Shown here one piece after another: positions 1 to 11,551 of a DNA stretch of 64,000 nucleotides. Positions within the stretch are counted from its first letter, which is position 1, and each line of letters begins with the position of its first letter. The notes beneath the pieces are model-generated. The model saw nothing but the letters and a program-made list of their open reading frames with translations. It did not search any database and was not told the origin of the DNA. The translations under genes were made by a program, and so were the position numbers. Origin of the DNA: Lamellibrachia satsuma (lineage: Eukaryota > Annelida > Polychaeta > Sabellida > Siboglinidae); NCBI GenBank assembly GCA_033239005.1, contig BSQZ01000072.1, positions 1,877,001 through 1,941,000 on the forward strand. The letters are read 5' to 3'.

Positions 1-165
1 AGTTAAAAAGTTACAAGATGTAATTGAACATGTAACTGAAAACTAAGTAATTGAAAATGCCAATTACATTTTCACTAATTTCAGCTGCTTTTAGAAAAAA
101 ACACTAATTCTGGAATTATAATTGGCATTTCAATTACAATGTAAGTTATGTAACTGACTCCAAGT
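1..165. repeat. imperfect inverted repeat (foldback, MITE-like) in GPATCH3 intron
   Basis: The left arm near 48-70 (taattgaaaatgccaatta) is mirrored near 110-140 (taattggcatttcaatta). Outer parts also pair imperfectly. A related sequence stands at 27385-27480, so this is a dispersed AT-rich family. Confidence 0.55.
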
Positions 166-212
166 GTGAACAGAAGCCATGACTCTGCAATAACAATGCG
201 CCATTTTGTCAG

Positions 213-378
213 GGCTGTGAGGACTGGGAGAGACACGAGGCTCTCCACAATGATGCAGCCAATGTGGAGAGGAACAAGGAGCGACTGTTTGAGACAGAGC
301 TCGAAGTGGTGTGGGAGAAGGGAGGCAGCGGCCTTGTCTTCTACACAGATGCACAGTATTGGGATGAGAAGGAAGGAG
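213..378 (+). CDS. GPATCH3: GPATCH3 internal exon (first one in window)
   Basis: This exon opens after the acceptor ttttgtcag and reads in one frame, including DWERHEALHNDAANVERNKE, LEVVWEKGGSGLVFYTDAQY and a final EKEG. This block is highly characteristic of GPATCH3, a G-patch protein reported to bind nucleic acid and to modulate innate signalling in vertebrates. The donor GGAG|GTGGGT at 378/379 leaves phase 1 and joins in frame to the exon at 1386. The 5' half of the gene lies left of the window. The four visible exons total 672 nt, or 223 codons plus stop. The donor lies at the edge of a minisatellite that repeats it. Identification is by remembered family sequence; the exon structure is read directly. 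Confidence 0.9.
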
Positions 379-772
379 GTGGGTCTAGGGGAAGGAGGTG
401 GGTGTATGGGAAGGAGGGGGTGTAGGGGAAGGAAGGAGGTGGGTGTGTGGGAAAGAAGGAAGTGGATGTAGGGGAAGGAAAGAGGTGGGTGTAGGGGAAG
501 GAAGGAGGTGGGTGTAGGGGAAGGAAGGAGGTGGGTGTAGGGGAAGGAAGGAGGTGGGTGTGTGGGAAAGAAGGAAGTGGATGTAGGGGAAGGAAAGAGG
601 TGGGTGTAGGGGAAGGAAGGAGGTGGGTGTAGGGGAAGGAAGGAGGTGGGTGTATGGGAAGGAAGGAGGTTGGTGTGTGGGAAAGAAGGAAGTGGATGTA
701 GGGGAAGGAAGGAGGTGGATGTAGGGGAAGGAAGGAGGTGGGTGTAAGGGAAGGAAGGAGGTGGGAGAAGGA
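370..772 (+). repeat. G/A-rich minisatellite carrying the GPATCH3 splice donor
   Basis: A unit of about 24 bp (around GGAAGGAGGTGGGTGTAGGG) is repeated roughly 16 times, with a higher-order pattern in which variants GTGTGGGAAAGAAGG and AGTGGATG recur. It begins exactly at the exon end and donor (GGAAGGAG|GTGGGT), so most units contain a donor-like site. The opposite strand is open for 240 codons as a Pro/Ser/Leu-rich frame, which is a composition artefact. Confidence 0.9.
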
Positions 773-774
773 AT

Positions 775-1385
775 GTCATAAAAATATCAAATATAAAAAC
801 AGTCATAATTCATGTACCAATGGGCCATGGAATTCACTAAACGGGATGTACTTTCAGTTTGACAAAAAGCAGCATGTGCGATTTTTAATATACAAACTCG
901 GGGGATTTCTCCATCATTTTAACTGCATTTTGGTTGGGGATTCAGGTAAACTTCTGTATTATAAGATGCATTAATAAGGATAAAAACAGTAATAAGACAA
1001 AAAAATGTCAGACTGACTGTGGAATTGTAATAGAAATGAGTAACAACATTAAATATTTATTGGAAATTACGTAAACATGGCAGAACACTTTGTGGCCACA
1101 AATTACTATGAATTGATATTCTTGAACAACTTAAAAATGTTCGTAGCAATGAAATTTGCAACTCAATTATGTAAATCTTGCGAGGTTTTCTCAGTGTATT
1201 TACGTTTGTTTGTGTGATTGTTTGCTGTGTCTCCTGTGTATCCATTTCAACCAAACAATTGGAAACCGGTGAAATCTCGGGCTGATGCTAAAGAGTTGGG
1301 GTGTGTCTTATTACGTGACTGGGATGCAATGCTTTCCATGTGTGAATGCGAACACGACACATTGAGATAATGTGAAACTTTGCAG
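775..1385. other. GPATCH3 intron, no recognised feature
   Basis: AT-rich intronic sequence without recognisable repeats or coding potential. Confidence 0.7.
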
Positions 1386-1567
1386 ACTTTGATGAGCGGA
1401 CGGTAGATGACTGGGATGTAGACATGAGTGTGTACTATGAGCCGGGGGCTGGGGACAAGGACGCGCGGGACTTTGTGGCCATGAGAGAGGAGGCCATGCT
1501 TCGCAGTGGCCAGAAAGCTCCAGTCATAGACAAAACAGGCATTGGCCAATTTGAAAAGTTCTCTAAG
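1386..1567 (+). CDS. GPATCH3: GPATCH3 internal exon
   Basis: The acceptor is ctttgcag and the donor is AAG|GTTTGT. The 182-nt exon starts at the second codon position and encodes DFDERTVDDWDVDMSVYYEP followed by GDKDARDFV and a FEKFSK end. The DDWDVDMSVYY block is diagnostic of GPATCH3. It ends in phase 0, matching the next exon. No frame breaks are seen, so the gene appears functional. Confidence 0.9.
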
Positions 1568-1930
1568 GTTTGTAATTTAGCCTAAAATATTTTTGCATGG
1601 CCAGTGTCATGGTAAGCCTACACAGTCTGTTCGTTTAAATAATAAAATCATGTTATTTAGTATAAACTAGTTCAGTTGTAACATTTAAACACCCAAATGT
1701 GTTTTAACAAACCAAAATTTTTTAATATAATTTGACTATTATCTGAATATTGACCTTGCCGTTCAGTACATAACTGTTGACAATTTGCAATAACTGAATA
1801 AAGTTTATCTGGGTCAGGCGTTCACATGGTCATGTGATTGGCAAATTATTAATACCTGTAACATTACATTTCCCTCCATTTGCAGTTTGACTCACTCAAG
1901 TTAAGTCTTTTCACTCCTGGCAGAGCATAA
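1568..1930. other. GPATCH3 intron, no recognised feature
   Basis: AT-rich intron; nothing recognised before the retrotransposon fragment. Confidence 0.7.
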
Positions 1931-1934
1931 GCCA

Positions 1935-4320
1935 CAGAAGACTCCTTTCCACCGGACATAGCGTCAGGCTCCGGCTTGGGCTTCCAGTTCTTTCCATTTG
2001 TATTCTGCTTTTGACATCTCTGCTTCTACTTTTTCACTGCTTCTGCTTCTTATACATACATTAACAGTCTTAAAATTTGAGTTAAAAATGTGTAGCTTGG
2101 TTTGTATTGACATTTCTCTGGACTTCCATATTTTATCAAGCACAGTAAAGGCTGCCCTTGCTTTCCCAGTCCTAGCCCTTATATAACTGTCTGTTCCTCC
2201 GTTTGTATCCACAATGCTACCTAGATATGTGAAAGACTGGACTTCATCTAGGACTTCTCTTTGTACTGTAATTGGGCTGTTGTTCTTCCTGTTGATCTTC
2301 ATGATCTTGATTTTGCCTTTAGTCCTATCGTGGCTGTAGTTGTTCACATTTAGTCCTAGTGTGGCTGTAGTTGTTCACATTTAGTCCTATCATGGCTGTA
2401 GTTGTTCACATTTAGTCCTAGCGTGGCTGTAGTTGTTCACATTTAGTCCTAGCGTGGCTGTAGTTGTTCACATTTAATCCTAGCGTGGCTGTAGTTGTTC
2501 ACATTTAGTCCTAGCGTGGCTGTAGTTGTTCACATTTAGTCCCAGCGTGGCTGTAGTTGTTCACATTTAGTCCTAGCGTGGCTGTAGTTGTTCACATTTA
2601 GTCCCAGCGTGGCTGTAGTTGTTCACATTTAATCCTAGCGTGGCTGTAGTTGTTCACATTTAGTCCCAGCGTGGTTGTAGTTGTTCACATTTAGTCCTAG
2701 CGTGGCTGTAGTTGTTCACATTTAGTCCCAGCGTGGCTGTAGTTGTTCACATTTAATCCTAGCGTGGCTGTAGTTGTTCACATTTAGTCCCAGCGTGGCT
2801 GTAGTTGTTCACATTTAGTCCTAGCGTGGCTGTAGTTGTTCACATTTAGTCCTAGCGTGGCTGTAGTTGTTCACATTTAGTCCTAGCGTGGCTGTAGTTG
2901 TTCACATTTAGTCCCAGCGTGGCTGTAGTTGTTCACATTTAATCCTAGCGTGGCTGTAGTTGTTCACATTTAGTCCTAGCGTGGCTGTAGTTGTTCACAT
3001 TTAGTCCCAGCGTGGCTGTAGTTGTTCACATTTAATCCTAGCGTGGCTGTAGTTGTTCACATTTAGTCCCAGCGTGGCTGTAGTTGTTCACATTTAGTCC
3101 TAGCGTGGCTGTAGTTGTTCACATTTAGTCCCAGCGTGGCTGTAGTTGTTCACATTTAGTCCCAGCGTGGCTGTAGTTGTTCACATTTAGTCCCAGCGTG
3201 GCTGTAGTTGTTCACATTTAATCCCAGCGTGGCTGTAGTTGTTCACATTTAATCCTAGCGTGGCTGTAGTTGTTCACATTTAGTCCTAGCGTGGCTGTAG
3301 TTGTTCACATTTAGTCCTAGCGTGGCTGTAGTTGTTCACATTTAGTCCTAGCGTGGCTGTAGTTGTTCACATTTAGTCCTAGCGTGGCTGTAGTTGTTCA
3401 CATTTAGTCCTAGCGTGGCTGTAGTTGTTCACATTTAGTCCTAGCGTGGCTGTAGTTGTTCACATTTAGTCCTAGCGTGGCTGTAGTTGTTCACATTTAG
3501 TCGTAGCGTGGCTGTAGTTGTTCACATTTAGTCCTAGCGTGGCTGTAGTTGTTCACATTTAATCCTAGCGTGGCTGTAGTTGTTCACATTTAGTCCTAGC
3601 GTGGCTGTAGTTGTTCACATTTAGTCCTAGCGTGGCTGTAGTTGTTCACATTTAGTCCTAGCGTGGCTGTAGTTGTTCACATTTAGTCGTAGCGTGGCTG
3701 TAGTTGTTCACATTTAGTCCTAGCGTGGCTGTAGTTGTTCACATTTAGTCCTAGCGTGGCTGTAGTTGTTCACATTTAGTCCTAGCGTGGCTGTAGTTGT
3801 TCACATTTAGTCCTAGCGTGGCTGTAGTTGTTCACATTTAGTCCTAGCGTGGCTGTAGTTGTTCACATTTAGTCCTAGCGTGGCTGTAGTTGTTCACATT
3901 TAGTCCTAACGTGGCTGTAGTTGTTCACATTTAGTCCTAGCGTGGCTGTAGTTGTTCACATTTAGTCCTAGCGTGGCTGTAGTTGTTCACATTTAATCCT
4001 AGCGTGGCTGTAGTTGTTCACATTTAGTCGTAGCGTGGCTGTAGTTGTTCACATTTAGTCCTAGCGTGGCTGTAGTTGTTCACATTTAGTCCCAGCGTGG
4101 CTGTAGTTGTTCACATTTAGTCCTAGCGTGGCTGTAGTTGTTTCTATTAGTGATGCTTTTCTTCTATTTGCTTCTGGTTGTGTGAGAAAAAGCCAGATCA
4201 TCAGCAAAGTCAAGATCATCTAGTTGGTCCTGTGTTGTCCATTGTAAACCATTTATCTTTCCTTCTGTAGCTGTCCAAGGTCCAGTCAATGGCCATTAGG
4301 AACAGAAATTGTGACAGTCC
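1935..4320 (-). mobile_element. non-LTR retrotransposon RT fragment, split by a minisatellite
   Basis: On the minus strand 4320-4146 encodes LDDLDFADDLAF, the RT catalytic FADD block. After the minisatellite, 2347-1964 encodes EVQSFTYLGSIVDTNGG and GKARAAFTVLDKIWKS, typical of the region downstream of the RT core in many animal LINEs. The fragment lies antisense in a GPATCH3 intron. The clade (RTE- or Jockey-like) is not resolved. Both pieces are colinear, so the minisatellite expanded inside the ORF. Confidence 0.75.
2325..4145. repeat. 31-bp minisatellite, about 58 copies
   Basis: The unit AGTCCTAGCGTGGCTGTAG plus TTGTTCACATTT (31 bp) is repeated almost perfectly for 1.8 kb. Variants alternate at a few positions (cct/ccc, agt/aat, one gtcgt form). 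The unit derives from the flanking RT ORF, where the same words occur once at 2318-2350. Variant order could support a higher-order analysis. Confidence 0.95.
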
Positions 4321-4654
4321 TCGTCTCCATTCACAATGTAAACGCTATATTTGCCCCGAAACATTCAAATGAAATAAATAACCGTCAAATTATATAAAAA
4401 AACTTGTGATTCATTAAAGCACAAGGGCGGTCAAGATGTTTGAATATATGTAGTTTATACTAGATCAAATGTTTTAACAGGAAGAATTAACAAGACTTTG
4501 TACCTTTAAATTACTCATATCATAGTCTCATGTCTATTGTGCACATATTTAATTCCATTCCATAGAGGAACTCCTCTTCCTTGTTACAGTTAAAAAAATA
4601 ATGTATAATGTATGTATAATGTAATGTTAGCCCTTACTATTCAATAGCGTTGTC

Positions 4655-4900
4655 TCACTCAGCCCTCTTCGCTCCCACTGGAGCATAAGGTGCCAACAAA
4701 TCTTCTCGAGCCAGTACGGTCACGAGCCAGCCATGTTTGATCCAGGTCTTTCCAACCATCTTCATTCCTTCTTTAACAGTTCTACTCCAGGTGCCCAGTT
4801 GTCTGCGTCCTTTTCTTTTTCCACGTGGCGTGTGGAAGACTATTCCTGTCCATGCGGAGAACAAGGCCAAGCCATCTCCATCTATTCTGCTTTACATCAT
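4655..4900 (-). mobile_element. 3' end of a non-LTR retrotransposon ORF
   Basis: The minus strand encodes TPRGKRKGRRQLGTWSRTVK and EGMKMVGKTW, the basic C-terminal tail (GKRKRGRPxxTWRRTVExE) found after the RT in several LINE families. It is a separate copy from the RT fragment to its left, because its C-terminal end lies upstream of that RT on this strand. Confidence 0.7.
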
Positions 4901-5180
4901 CTACGATGTTGCTGATGTTGAGCTTTGTCTATATTAATGCTATTATTGGGTATCCCAGTCTTATAGCAAAGTGAACCTTTTTATAACTTGCAATGTTTGG
5001 TGTTGTATAATTTAATTATTTAGACCTCCATATTAATGTATACTGTTTTGTAAATGAGATCGTTCCCTTACATGTGTCGTCTCCTGCGACAATTTAGATT
5101 TACTTAAATACTGCTGCACTGTGTGTCACCACATGGAGACTTTCTGGATGTCTGCCATCATGTGTGACACTGTGTTATAG

Positions 5181-5308
5181 GGGATAGGCCGCAAAGTTTT
5201 GACAAGGCAGGGATGGAGTGAAGGACGTGGGTTGGGACCAAAGCAAGCCGGGATGGCTGAAGCTCTTGAAAATGATGGACAAACAAGTAAAGATAAGAAA
5301 GGCCTCGG
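5181..5308 (+). CDS. GPATCH3: GPATCH3 exon with start of G-patch domain
   Basis: The exon begins after tgttatag and encodes GIGRKVLTRQGWSEGRGLG and then PKQAGMAEALENDGQ. This is the glycine-patterned G-patch motif (GxGxxxLxxxGWxxGxGLG), known in other proteins to activate DEAH helicases. The donor CTCGG|GTGAGT leaves phase 2. The preceding intron of 3.6 kb holds decayed retrotransposons and a 1.8-kb minisatellite. Confidence 0.9.
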
Positions 5309-5730
5309 GTGAGTAAGCGTTCCAGCTGCCGACTGTCACCAAGTATTTCTGAGTCACGGTTGGGTTCCGTTGTAATTGCAACTACATAATTAATTATAAT
5401 CATCCTCGCTAGCAAGGGATGGTAGTAGTACTGTAGTACCCCTGGCAGATAAACTCGTCGTTTATCCCACACCATGAGCGGATGTACGCTGAATCATTTG
5501 TACTTCGTCCCACTTGCTGCCTTGTTCAACGTGGTTCTTGGAACTAGATGTGCCCATGCCCAAAGTGGCAATCTACTTCAAAGACTGTTCCCATGACCAG
5601 TCTGCAGCCAACTAAAGTTAAGTTCCCGTATGCCAGCCCCCAAGATCATAGCAACGGCTGCTATTACCCCTTGGTAGTTAACTCAGCAACAAAAGTTCCA
5701 CGTTTCAGCAGGTTAATCTTCCAGGGGTAC

Positions 5731-6140
5731 TGATGTTGTCAGAACCCCCTGGTGGCAAGGGTTAACCTGCCAGGGGTGAACCCCCTGACGGCAAGGGTTA
5801 ATCTGCCAGGGATACTGATGTAGTCAGAACCCCCTGGCGGCAAGGGTTAATCTGCCAGGCGTACTGATGTAGTCAGAACCCCTGGCAGCAAGGGCTAATC
5901 TGCCAGGGATACTGATGTAGTCAGAACCCCCTGGTGGCAAGGGTTAATCTGCCAGGGGTACTGATGTAATCAGAACCCCCTGGCAGCAAGGGCTAATCTG
6001 CCAGGGATACTGATGTAGTCAGAACCCCTGGTGGCAAGGGTTAGTCTGCCAGGGGTAGTGATGTAGTGTAGTTAGAACCCCTGGTGGCAAGGGTTAATTT
6101 GCCAGGGGTACTGATGTAGTCAGAACCCCTGGTGGTGAGG
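5731..6140 (+). repeat. 49-bp minisatellite in last GPATCH3 intron
   Basis: About eight copies of a unit containing GGCAAGGGTTAATCTGCCAG and ACTGATGTAGTCAGAACC, period 49 bp. Each unit has short internal inverted words (CCCCTGG / CCAGGGG) that could pair between neighbours. Confidence 0.9.
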
Positions 6141-6558
6141 ATGATTATAATTAAAGTTTAATATTTGTTAGAATGCCTTGTTTTGGATTTGACCCCGAAC
6201 CATTGGTCCACCACCTGAGGCCAAACCTAAGACCCTCAATAACAAACCCTAAAACCCTCAAATAATGTTATGATGCTGTGTGACTATAATTAACCATTGT
6301 AGTTGAACCTAACTGCGAGTGCAGCTGACTAATGACCATTTGCTTATGGCAATTATGGCAATTTGAAGCAACAATAATAAGCAATGTGTCCCATATTTAT
6401 TATTTAGATAATTAACACAGTTAGTTGCTTGGTTTTAACATTTACATATTAACTAAACCACATCAACATATTTAAACACTTACATTATCATCATACCACA
6501 CTGAAGCAGTACAGTACACAGCATAGCTTAATTTCTCTGGTCTCCTCTTCTCTTCCAG
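6141..6558. other. GPATCH3 intron, no recognised feature
   Basis: AT-rich intron with a pyrimidine tract before the acceptor at 6558. Confidence 0.6.
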
Positions 6559-6754
6559 GTATCATGGTGAGAAACTACAGCGATTTGGCCGTGTATCAAA
6601 GAAGTCACGGACAGACCACGCAGTCATCTCCACTGTGTATGACAACGAGAGTGACACGGATCCTCCGAAGACACTGCTTCGCAGACGTGAACCACATCAT
6701 ATCAAACACAGACCTCTTTGTACTTTTGTTAAGAAAACATTGCCAAATACATAG
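6559..6754 (+). CDS. GPATCH3: GPATCH3 last coding exon
   Basis: The strong acceptor ctcttctcttccag precedes an exon that completes the G-patch with GYHGEKLQRFG. It continues through a basic tail (KTLLRRREPHHIKHRPLC) and stops at TAG 6752-6754. The phase matches the donor at 5309. No AATAAA lies close behind the stop; the nearest obvious one is around 7846, so the 3' end is uncertain. The tail after the G-patch is longer than I recall for the human protein. Confidence 0.88.
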
Positions 6755-7222
6755 TAAAAAATGTGTGTGTGTTCGTGTGTGCGTGAGTTCGTGTGTGTGT
6801 GTGCATGCATGTATGCATGTATGATAGAACCATCCAGCAATGTCTGTCGCTGCATAAATCTGAAACTCCGTCAAACGCGTGTGCGGTGTGAACGGCATTG
6901 TTTATGCACATTGGTTCGAATTTTGACGTCAGTATTTCTTCAAGGGATTCACCTGTTACATATAGAAGGACATGTTGAGTTGAAATGCACAATGAGACAC
7001 GAGGAGAGGCTGGGATCAGAAGTTGCATGTTACTGTGGAATGGGTCGTGACATATCACATTTCTCCATTTTACTTACTACACTTCCTGACCCACCATAAG
7101 AATGTTTTGCAAAATACATGCAATTTCAGACATTAATATTGTGAACTAGTTTTGTTTTCCTTGGAATCCCCTATCGAGCAAATTATGAGAGAGGCAGTCA
7201 GGGTGTCTAACGGTAATATGTA

Positions 7223-7286
<64 letters not shown>

Positions 7287-7554
7287 GTATATGTATACCA
7301 TTGTATCAGTTGTCAGTTTATGAACGTCAGCAGGTCTTCATGCTTACTGTGTTCTGTTATTTGTTTGTGACATGTTGGGTAGGGGAAGGTGGGGCGTGTC
7401 CTAAGGTTAAATGCACCCTAGCTAGTAAACTACGTATACTAAAAGGCACTGATAACTAGCATACATAGTAGTTGACAACTACCAGTTACCAGACTAGCAG
7501 AAATGTTATTAAATCCACCTTCAAAGGCCGAAATAAGTACTCTGAACGCAGACC
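6755..7554. other. 3' flank or UTR of GPATCH3 with short GT and AT arrays
   Basis: GT-rich stretch 6760-6835 and a (GT)n(AT)n array at 7223-7282. Otherwise nothing is recognised. Part may be the GPATCH3 3' UTR. Confidence 0.5.
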
Positions 7555-8225
7555 CAATAACAACAACATATTGTAAGATATATGCCTCCCTCTTCTTGTC
7601 TTCTTCGGGGCCGCACGCAATGGTCCAGGAGGCATTTCTCACAACGAAGGATATTTTGATTGTCCGTCGTTTTTGCGCTCGCCAGGTCGAGATTTATAAC
7701 TGAATTTGTACTCACTCGACCAATGAGTACATAGAGTACTACAGAAGTGTAGTCAACGCATTGTTCTCCAGGTTCGAAACGATTTTAATCTGGTACGTCA
7801 GACGGCTACGTACATAGTAGCAATATAATCACTCACGATGACAAATAAAAATAACAGTGAAAACATCTATCACTGTAAACCGTAAAGAAAAGTAGTGAAT
7901 GTAAACATCACTCAAAATGTATACAGATTCTTAAAATCTAGAAGATTTGACAATAAAATTCTGGCCGGAAATTTTGAATTCTAATGCTAAAGCAGGTATG
8001 GCCCGCCAGGACCACCCTTACTGAAAATTTGGATGCCTGAAATTCAGCATGACTACACACCTAAGTGTGAATTAAAAATAGTCTTGCCGCCCCCTTGTAA
8101 ACGCTCCTCCGGGGTATTTATACTCCCAGTTTTCCAAAATCAGACGCCGTCACTAGAGGCGCTGTGATAGCTTAAATACCCAATACGCTTTACTATTGGT
8201 CAACTTGTTAAATCCACCCACCCTC
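7555..8225 (+). repeat. dispersed repeat A, copy 1
   Basis: Matches 61785-62220 in the same orientation over several blocks: aatggtcc, gaatttgtactc, accaatgagtac, ttgttctccaggttcgaa, cagacggctacgtacatag and ggggtatttatactcccag. This copy is longer, with about 130 extra bp near 7830-7960. No coding potential was recognised. Confidence 0.85.
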
Positions 8226-8584
8226 TCAACCGCTGGACAATGACGTCTGCCAATCTTCCTTTCCCAATTTTGCAAGTTAAACTTTTGAACTCTTGGAGCT
8301 GCGCCAATTCCAGGGTTCCCAGGGCTCCTTCTCGGTTCCCCAATTACGTTGACCCTCGGGTCAGAGCAATTTAGCAAATGTCAGGATTAAAGGGAAGGCT
8401 GAAGTGTCTAAACAGTACCATCAATCTTTGACACCATATGGATTGTGTCCATATCCACTTGGGTGGTTTAACTATGAACTTTTAGAAACCTGTTTTTATA
8501 TTGTTAATCTAGGCTTAACACATCGAATAAACTTCCAAATGACTTACTAAACATTAGCGCATAAAAAACTAATTAAACCAAACT
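8226..8584. other. no recognised feature
   Basis: Unique-looking AT-rich sequence. Confidence 0.5.
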
Positions 8585-9805
8585 GGCCTATTCTTTACAA
8601 TATGTTGCACCACCTATTCCTGAAGATATGAGAAAGTCCCAACAGAATGGAAAAATGGATATTTTTGTAAAACTGCCAAAGAAAGGTGACTTGGGAATAT
8701 GAAAGAGCTGTAGAGGAATCACACTTGTATCCGTACCAAGTAAAATCTTCACACGCATAATATTGGACAGACTGAAAGGAGCAGTGGATGAAAAGCTACA
8801 TGAAGAACAACCTGGTTTTCGAAAGAAAAAAAAATCATGCACTGACCATATTGATACACTGAGAATAAACATAGAACAGTCAACTGGGTAACAGTCACCC
8901 CTATATATTAATTTCATAGACTTCGAGAAAGCTTTCGATAGTATAGACATAGACGTTATCTGGATAATGATGCATCATCAGCAAAGTTTGTGACAATAAT
9001 CCAGCAGATGTACGAAAAGTCCACCTGCTAAGTTTTCCACAATGGAAAACTGTCTTGAGACATTTGAAGTAGACAGGCGTAAGACAAGGGTACATCATAT
9101 CATCATTTATTTGTATTATGGTGATAGACTGGATAATGAGAGAGACTGTTAAACAGGGACAAAATGGCATCCAGTGGACATTTACTAAACAGTTGGATGA
9201 TCTAGATTTTGCATACGACACCTGCCTACTATCACATTCACACAAACAAATGCAAAACAAGTCCAGCAAATTGACGCAGGCAGCAGAAAAGAAAGGCTTA
9301 AAAATAAACATACAGAAAACAAAACTACTACAGGTGAACAGGACACAACAAGCTAAGGTACAGCTGAAGGGAAAACATACGGAGGAGGATAACACATTCA
9401 CATCTCTGGGAAGTGCAGTGACAGACAAAGGAGGAACAGGTGAGGATGTCAAAACAGGATTGGAAAGGCCATGCATGCATTCAGCGTTCTAAAGACTGAT
9501 CATCTTTCTCAACACGAAACAAGATCAGAATCTTCAACGTGAAAAGTGTGCTGCTATACGGCTCTGAGACACGGAGGGCAACCAAGACAACAACCTGGAT
9601 GCTACAAACAAATGTCTGAGATATATCCTGAAAAACCAAATGGCAAGATAAAACCACAAACAAAGAAATGTGGAGGAGGACAGACCAACACAGCACCAGG
9701 AAAGAGATTGCAAGAAGAAAATGGACATTGATAGGACACACCTTCCAAAAACAAACCAATAATGTCACGAGACAGGCCTTATATTTGAATCCACAAGGAA
9801 AAAGA
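8585..9805 (+). mobile_element. decayed non-LTR retrotransposon RT
   Basis: Plus-strand pieces in order: KLPKKGDLG and CRGITLVSVPSKIFTRIILD (RT fingers), EEQPGFRKK, YINFIDFEKAFDSIDIDV (motif A), DWIMRETVKQG and KQLDDLDFAYD (the FADD block, here with Y for A), GLKINIQKTK, then LLYGSET and the NPQGKR tail. Several stops and frameshifts are present. It is the same family as the antisense fragment in the GPATCH3 intron. Confidence 0.8.
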
Positions 9806-10385
<580 letters not shown>

Positions 10386-10984
10386 GTGTAAATTAAATTA
10401 AATTAAATTAACCTCACACATTTCTCAGGTAAATTAAATTAAATTAACCTCCCACATTGTTCATTTACATTAAATTAACAGTTAACTTTCATTCAATTAA
10501 CAATTAATTTCAAGTAACTTCAATTAAATGACCAGTTAACTTCACTTAAAAACACAGAAGGAAAAACATGCAAGATAATTGAATTGGCATTATTAACATA
10601 TTTAATAATGTTTCTAAAAGCATATAAACATACGTATACAAGATTGATAGTACCATAAATACTATACTGTACCTCGTATTGGTTCATCAGTGTTCATTCA
10701 CTTTGTGGAATTATGTCTAGAAAAAACTTCAGACTCCAGATACAGCTGTAGCACCTGGTCAGGCACAGTTACAGTTAAGCTCATTCACTGATTGACACTG
10801 GATGGACATTGACACTGTTCAAACAATTGCTTGGACCTGACTAGAAACTTTCTTTGTCATTGGTTGGGTGAACGTGGGTCACTGGCTGAGTGGCTGTGTC
10901 TAATGGGCACTATGATCATCAAAGCTAATTCTTACTCCTGACAGCAAGCCAGTGGCAGTCACCACCGGATTGCATAAACTAATA
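10386..10984. other. left flank of the Polinton, AT-rich
   Basis: 10386-10510 has repeated AAATT-type words (attaaattaaattaacc). The rest shows nothing recognised. Similar AAATT-rich sequence borders the element on the other side at 22790-22880. Confidence 0.6.
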
Positions 10985-10990
10985 TACCCA
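10985..10990. repeat. target-site duplication, left (TACCCA)
   Basis: TACCCA directly precedes AGTAGTATA, the left end of the Polinton. The same hexamer follows the right end at 22631. Six bases is the usual duplication length for Mavericks/Polintons. Confidence 0.9.
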
Positions 10991-11255
10991 AGTAGTATAA
11001 ATGTTTTTCTGACCAAGCAAATCCGGGTTCCATGTGCACGATTTACTTCCGTTTCCGGTTTATTGGGTATGCGCACAGCCTTTCGGGTAGCGTGAGCGCC
11101 TCTGGCGGCTCTGGAGCTCCCCCTGGCGAATGGAGCTAACCCTAACCCCTGGCAACTGGAGCTAACCCTAACCCCAACCTGTTGTCGGCTGTGTAACCCT
11201 AACCTTTTGTCGTCTGCGGTGAACCCTAACCCTAACCCTCACTCTGACCCTGACG
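10991..11255 (+). repeat. Polinton left terminal inverted repeat
   Basis: Pairs with the right end at about 22380-22630, with shared words CATGTGCAC, ACTTCCGTTTCCGGTTTATT, CGAATGGAGCTAACCCTAA, CCCCAACCTGTTG and TCGTCTGCGGTGAACCCT. The inner half is built of AACCCT-like telomere words. Substitutions and small indels between the two ends show an old insertion. Confidence 0.9.
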
Positions 11256-11551
11256 GATTGAACCATACGCAGCGGTCATTAACGTGGTCGTTATCACCGA
11301 TCAGAGAGGCTAATGAGGAAACGAGAAACCAACACAACACGGTATCGTACGAGTGCACACGTATTTTATTGAACAATACAAGCAGCGTGATGATACAAGG
11401 GTAGCGTGTAATATCATTATGACTATGACTGATGTGGTGATGCTGATGATGATGATTATGAGGCGACTTGCGGATGTTGACCATCACGCCAGAGGTCGCG
11501 AGCTTAGGGGTGTCTCCACCTCGCCAGAGGCTCGAGGGTGATTATCATGAT
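11256..11551. promoter_or_regulatory. Polinton subterminal region with minus-strand poly(A) signal
   Basis: No gene is seen. On the minus strand AATAAA occurs at 11365-11370, downstream of the protease gene, and could serve the convergent ends of Polinton transcripts. A (GAT)n-like stretch lies at 11430-11460 and again at 11540-11560. Confidence 0.4.

Noticed and set aside
81..806. 240-codon Pro/Ser/Leu-rich frame on the minus strand
   Set aside because: It is the reverse of the G/A minisatellite in the GPATCH3 intron; its composition follows the repeat unit.
2325..4145. CRISPR-like array of regular repeats
   Set aside because: Units are contiguous without unique spacers, and the genome is eukaryotic; it is a minisatellite.
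11207..11404. short frame with NPNPHSDPD-type repeats
   Set aside because: Translation of telomere-like words in the TIR.
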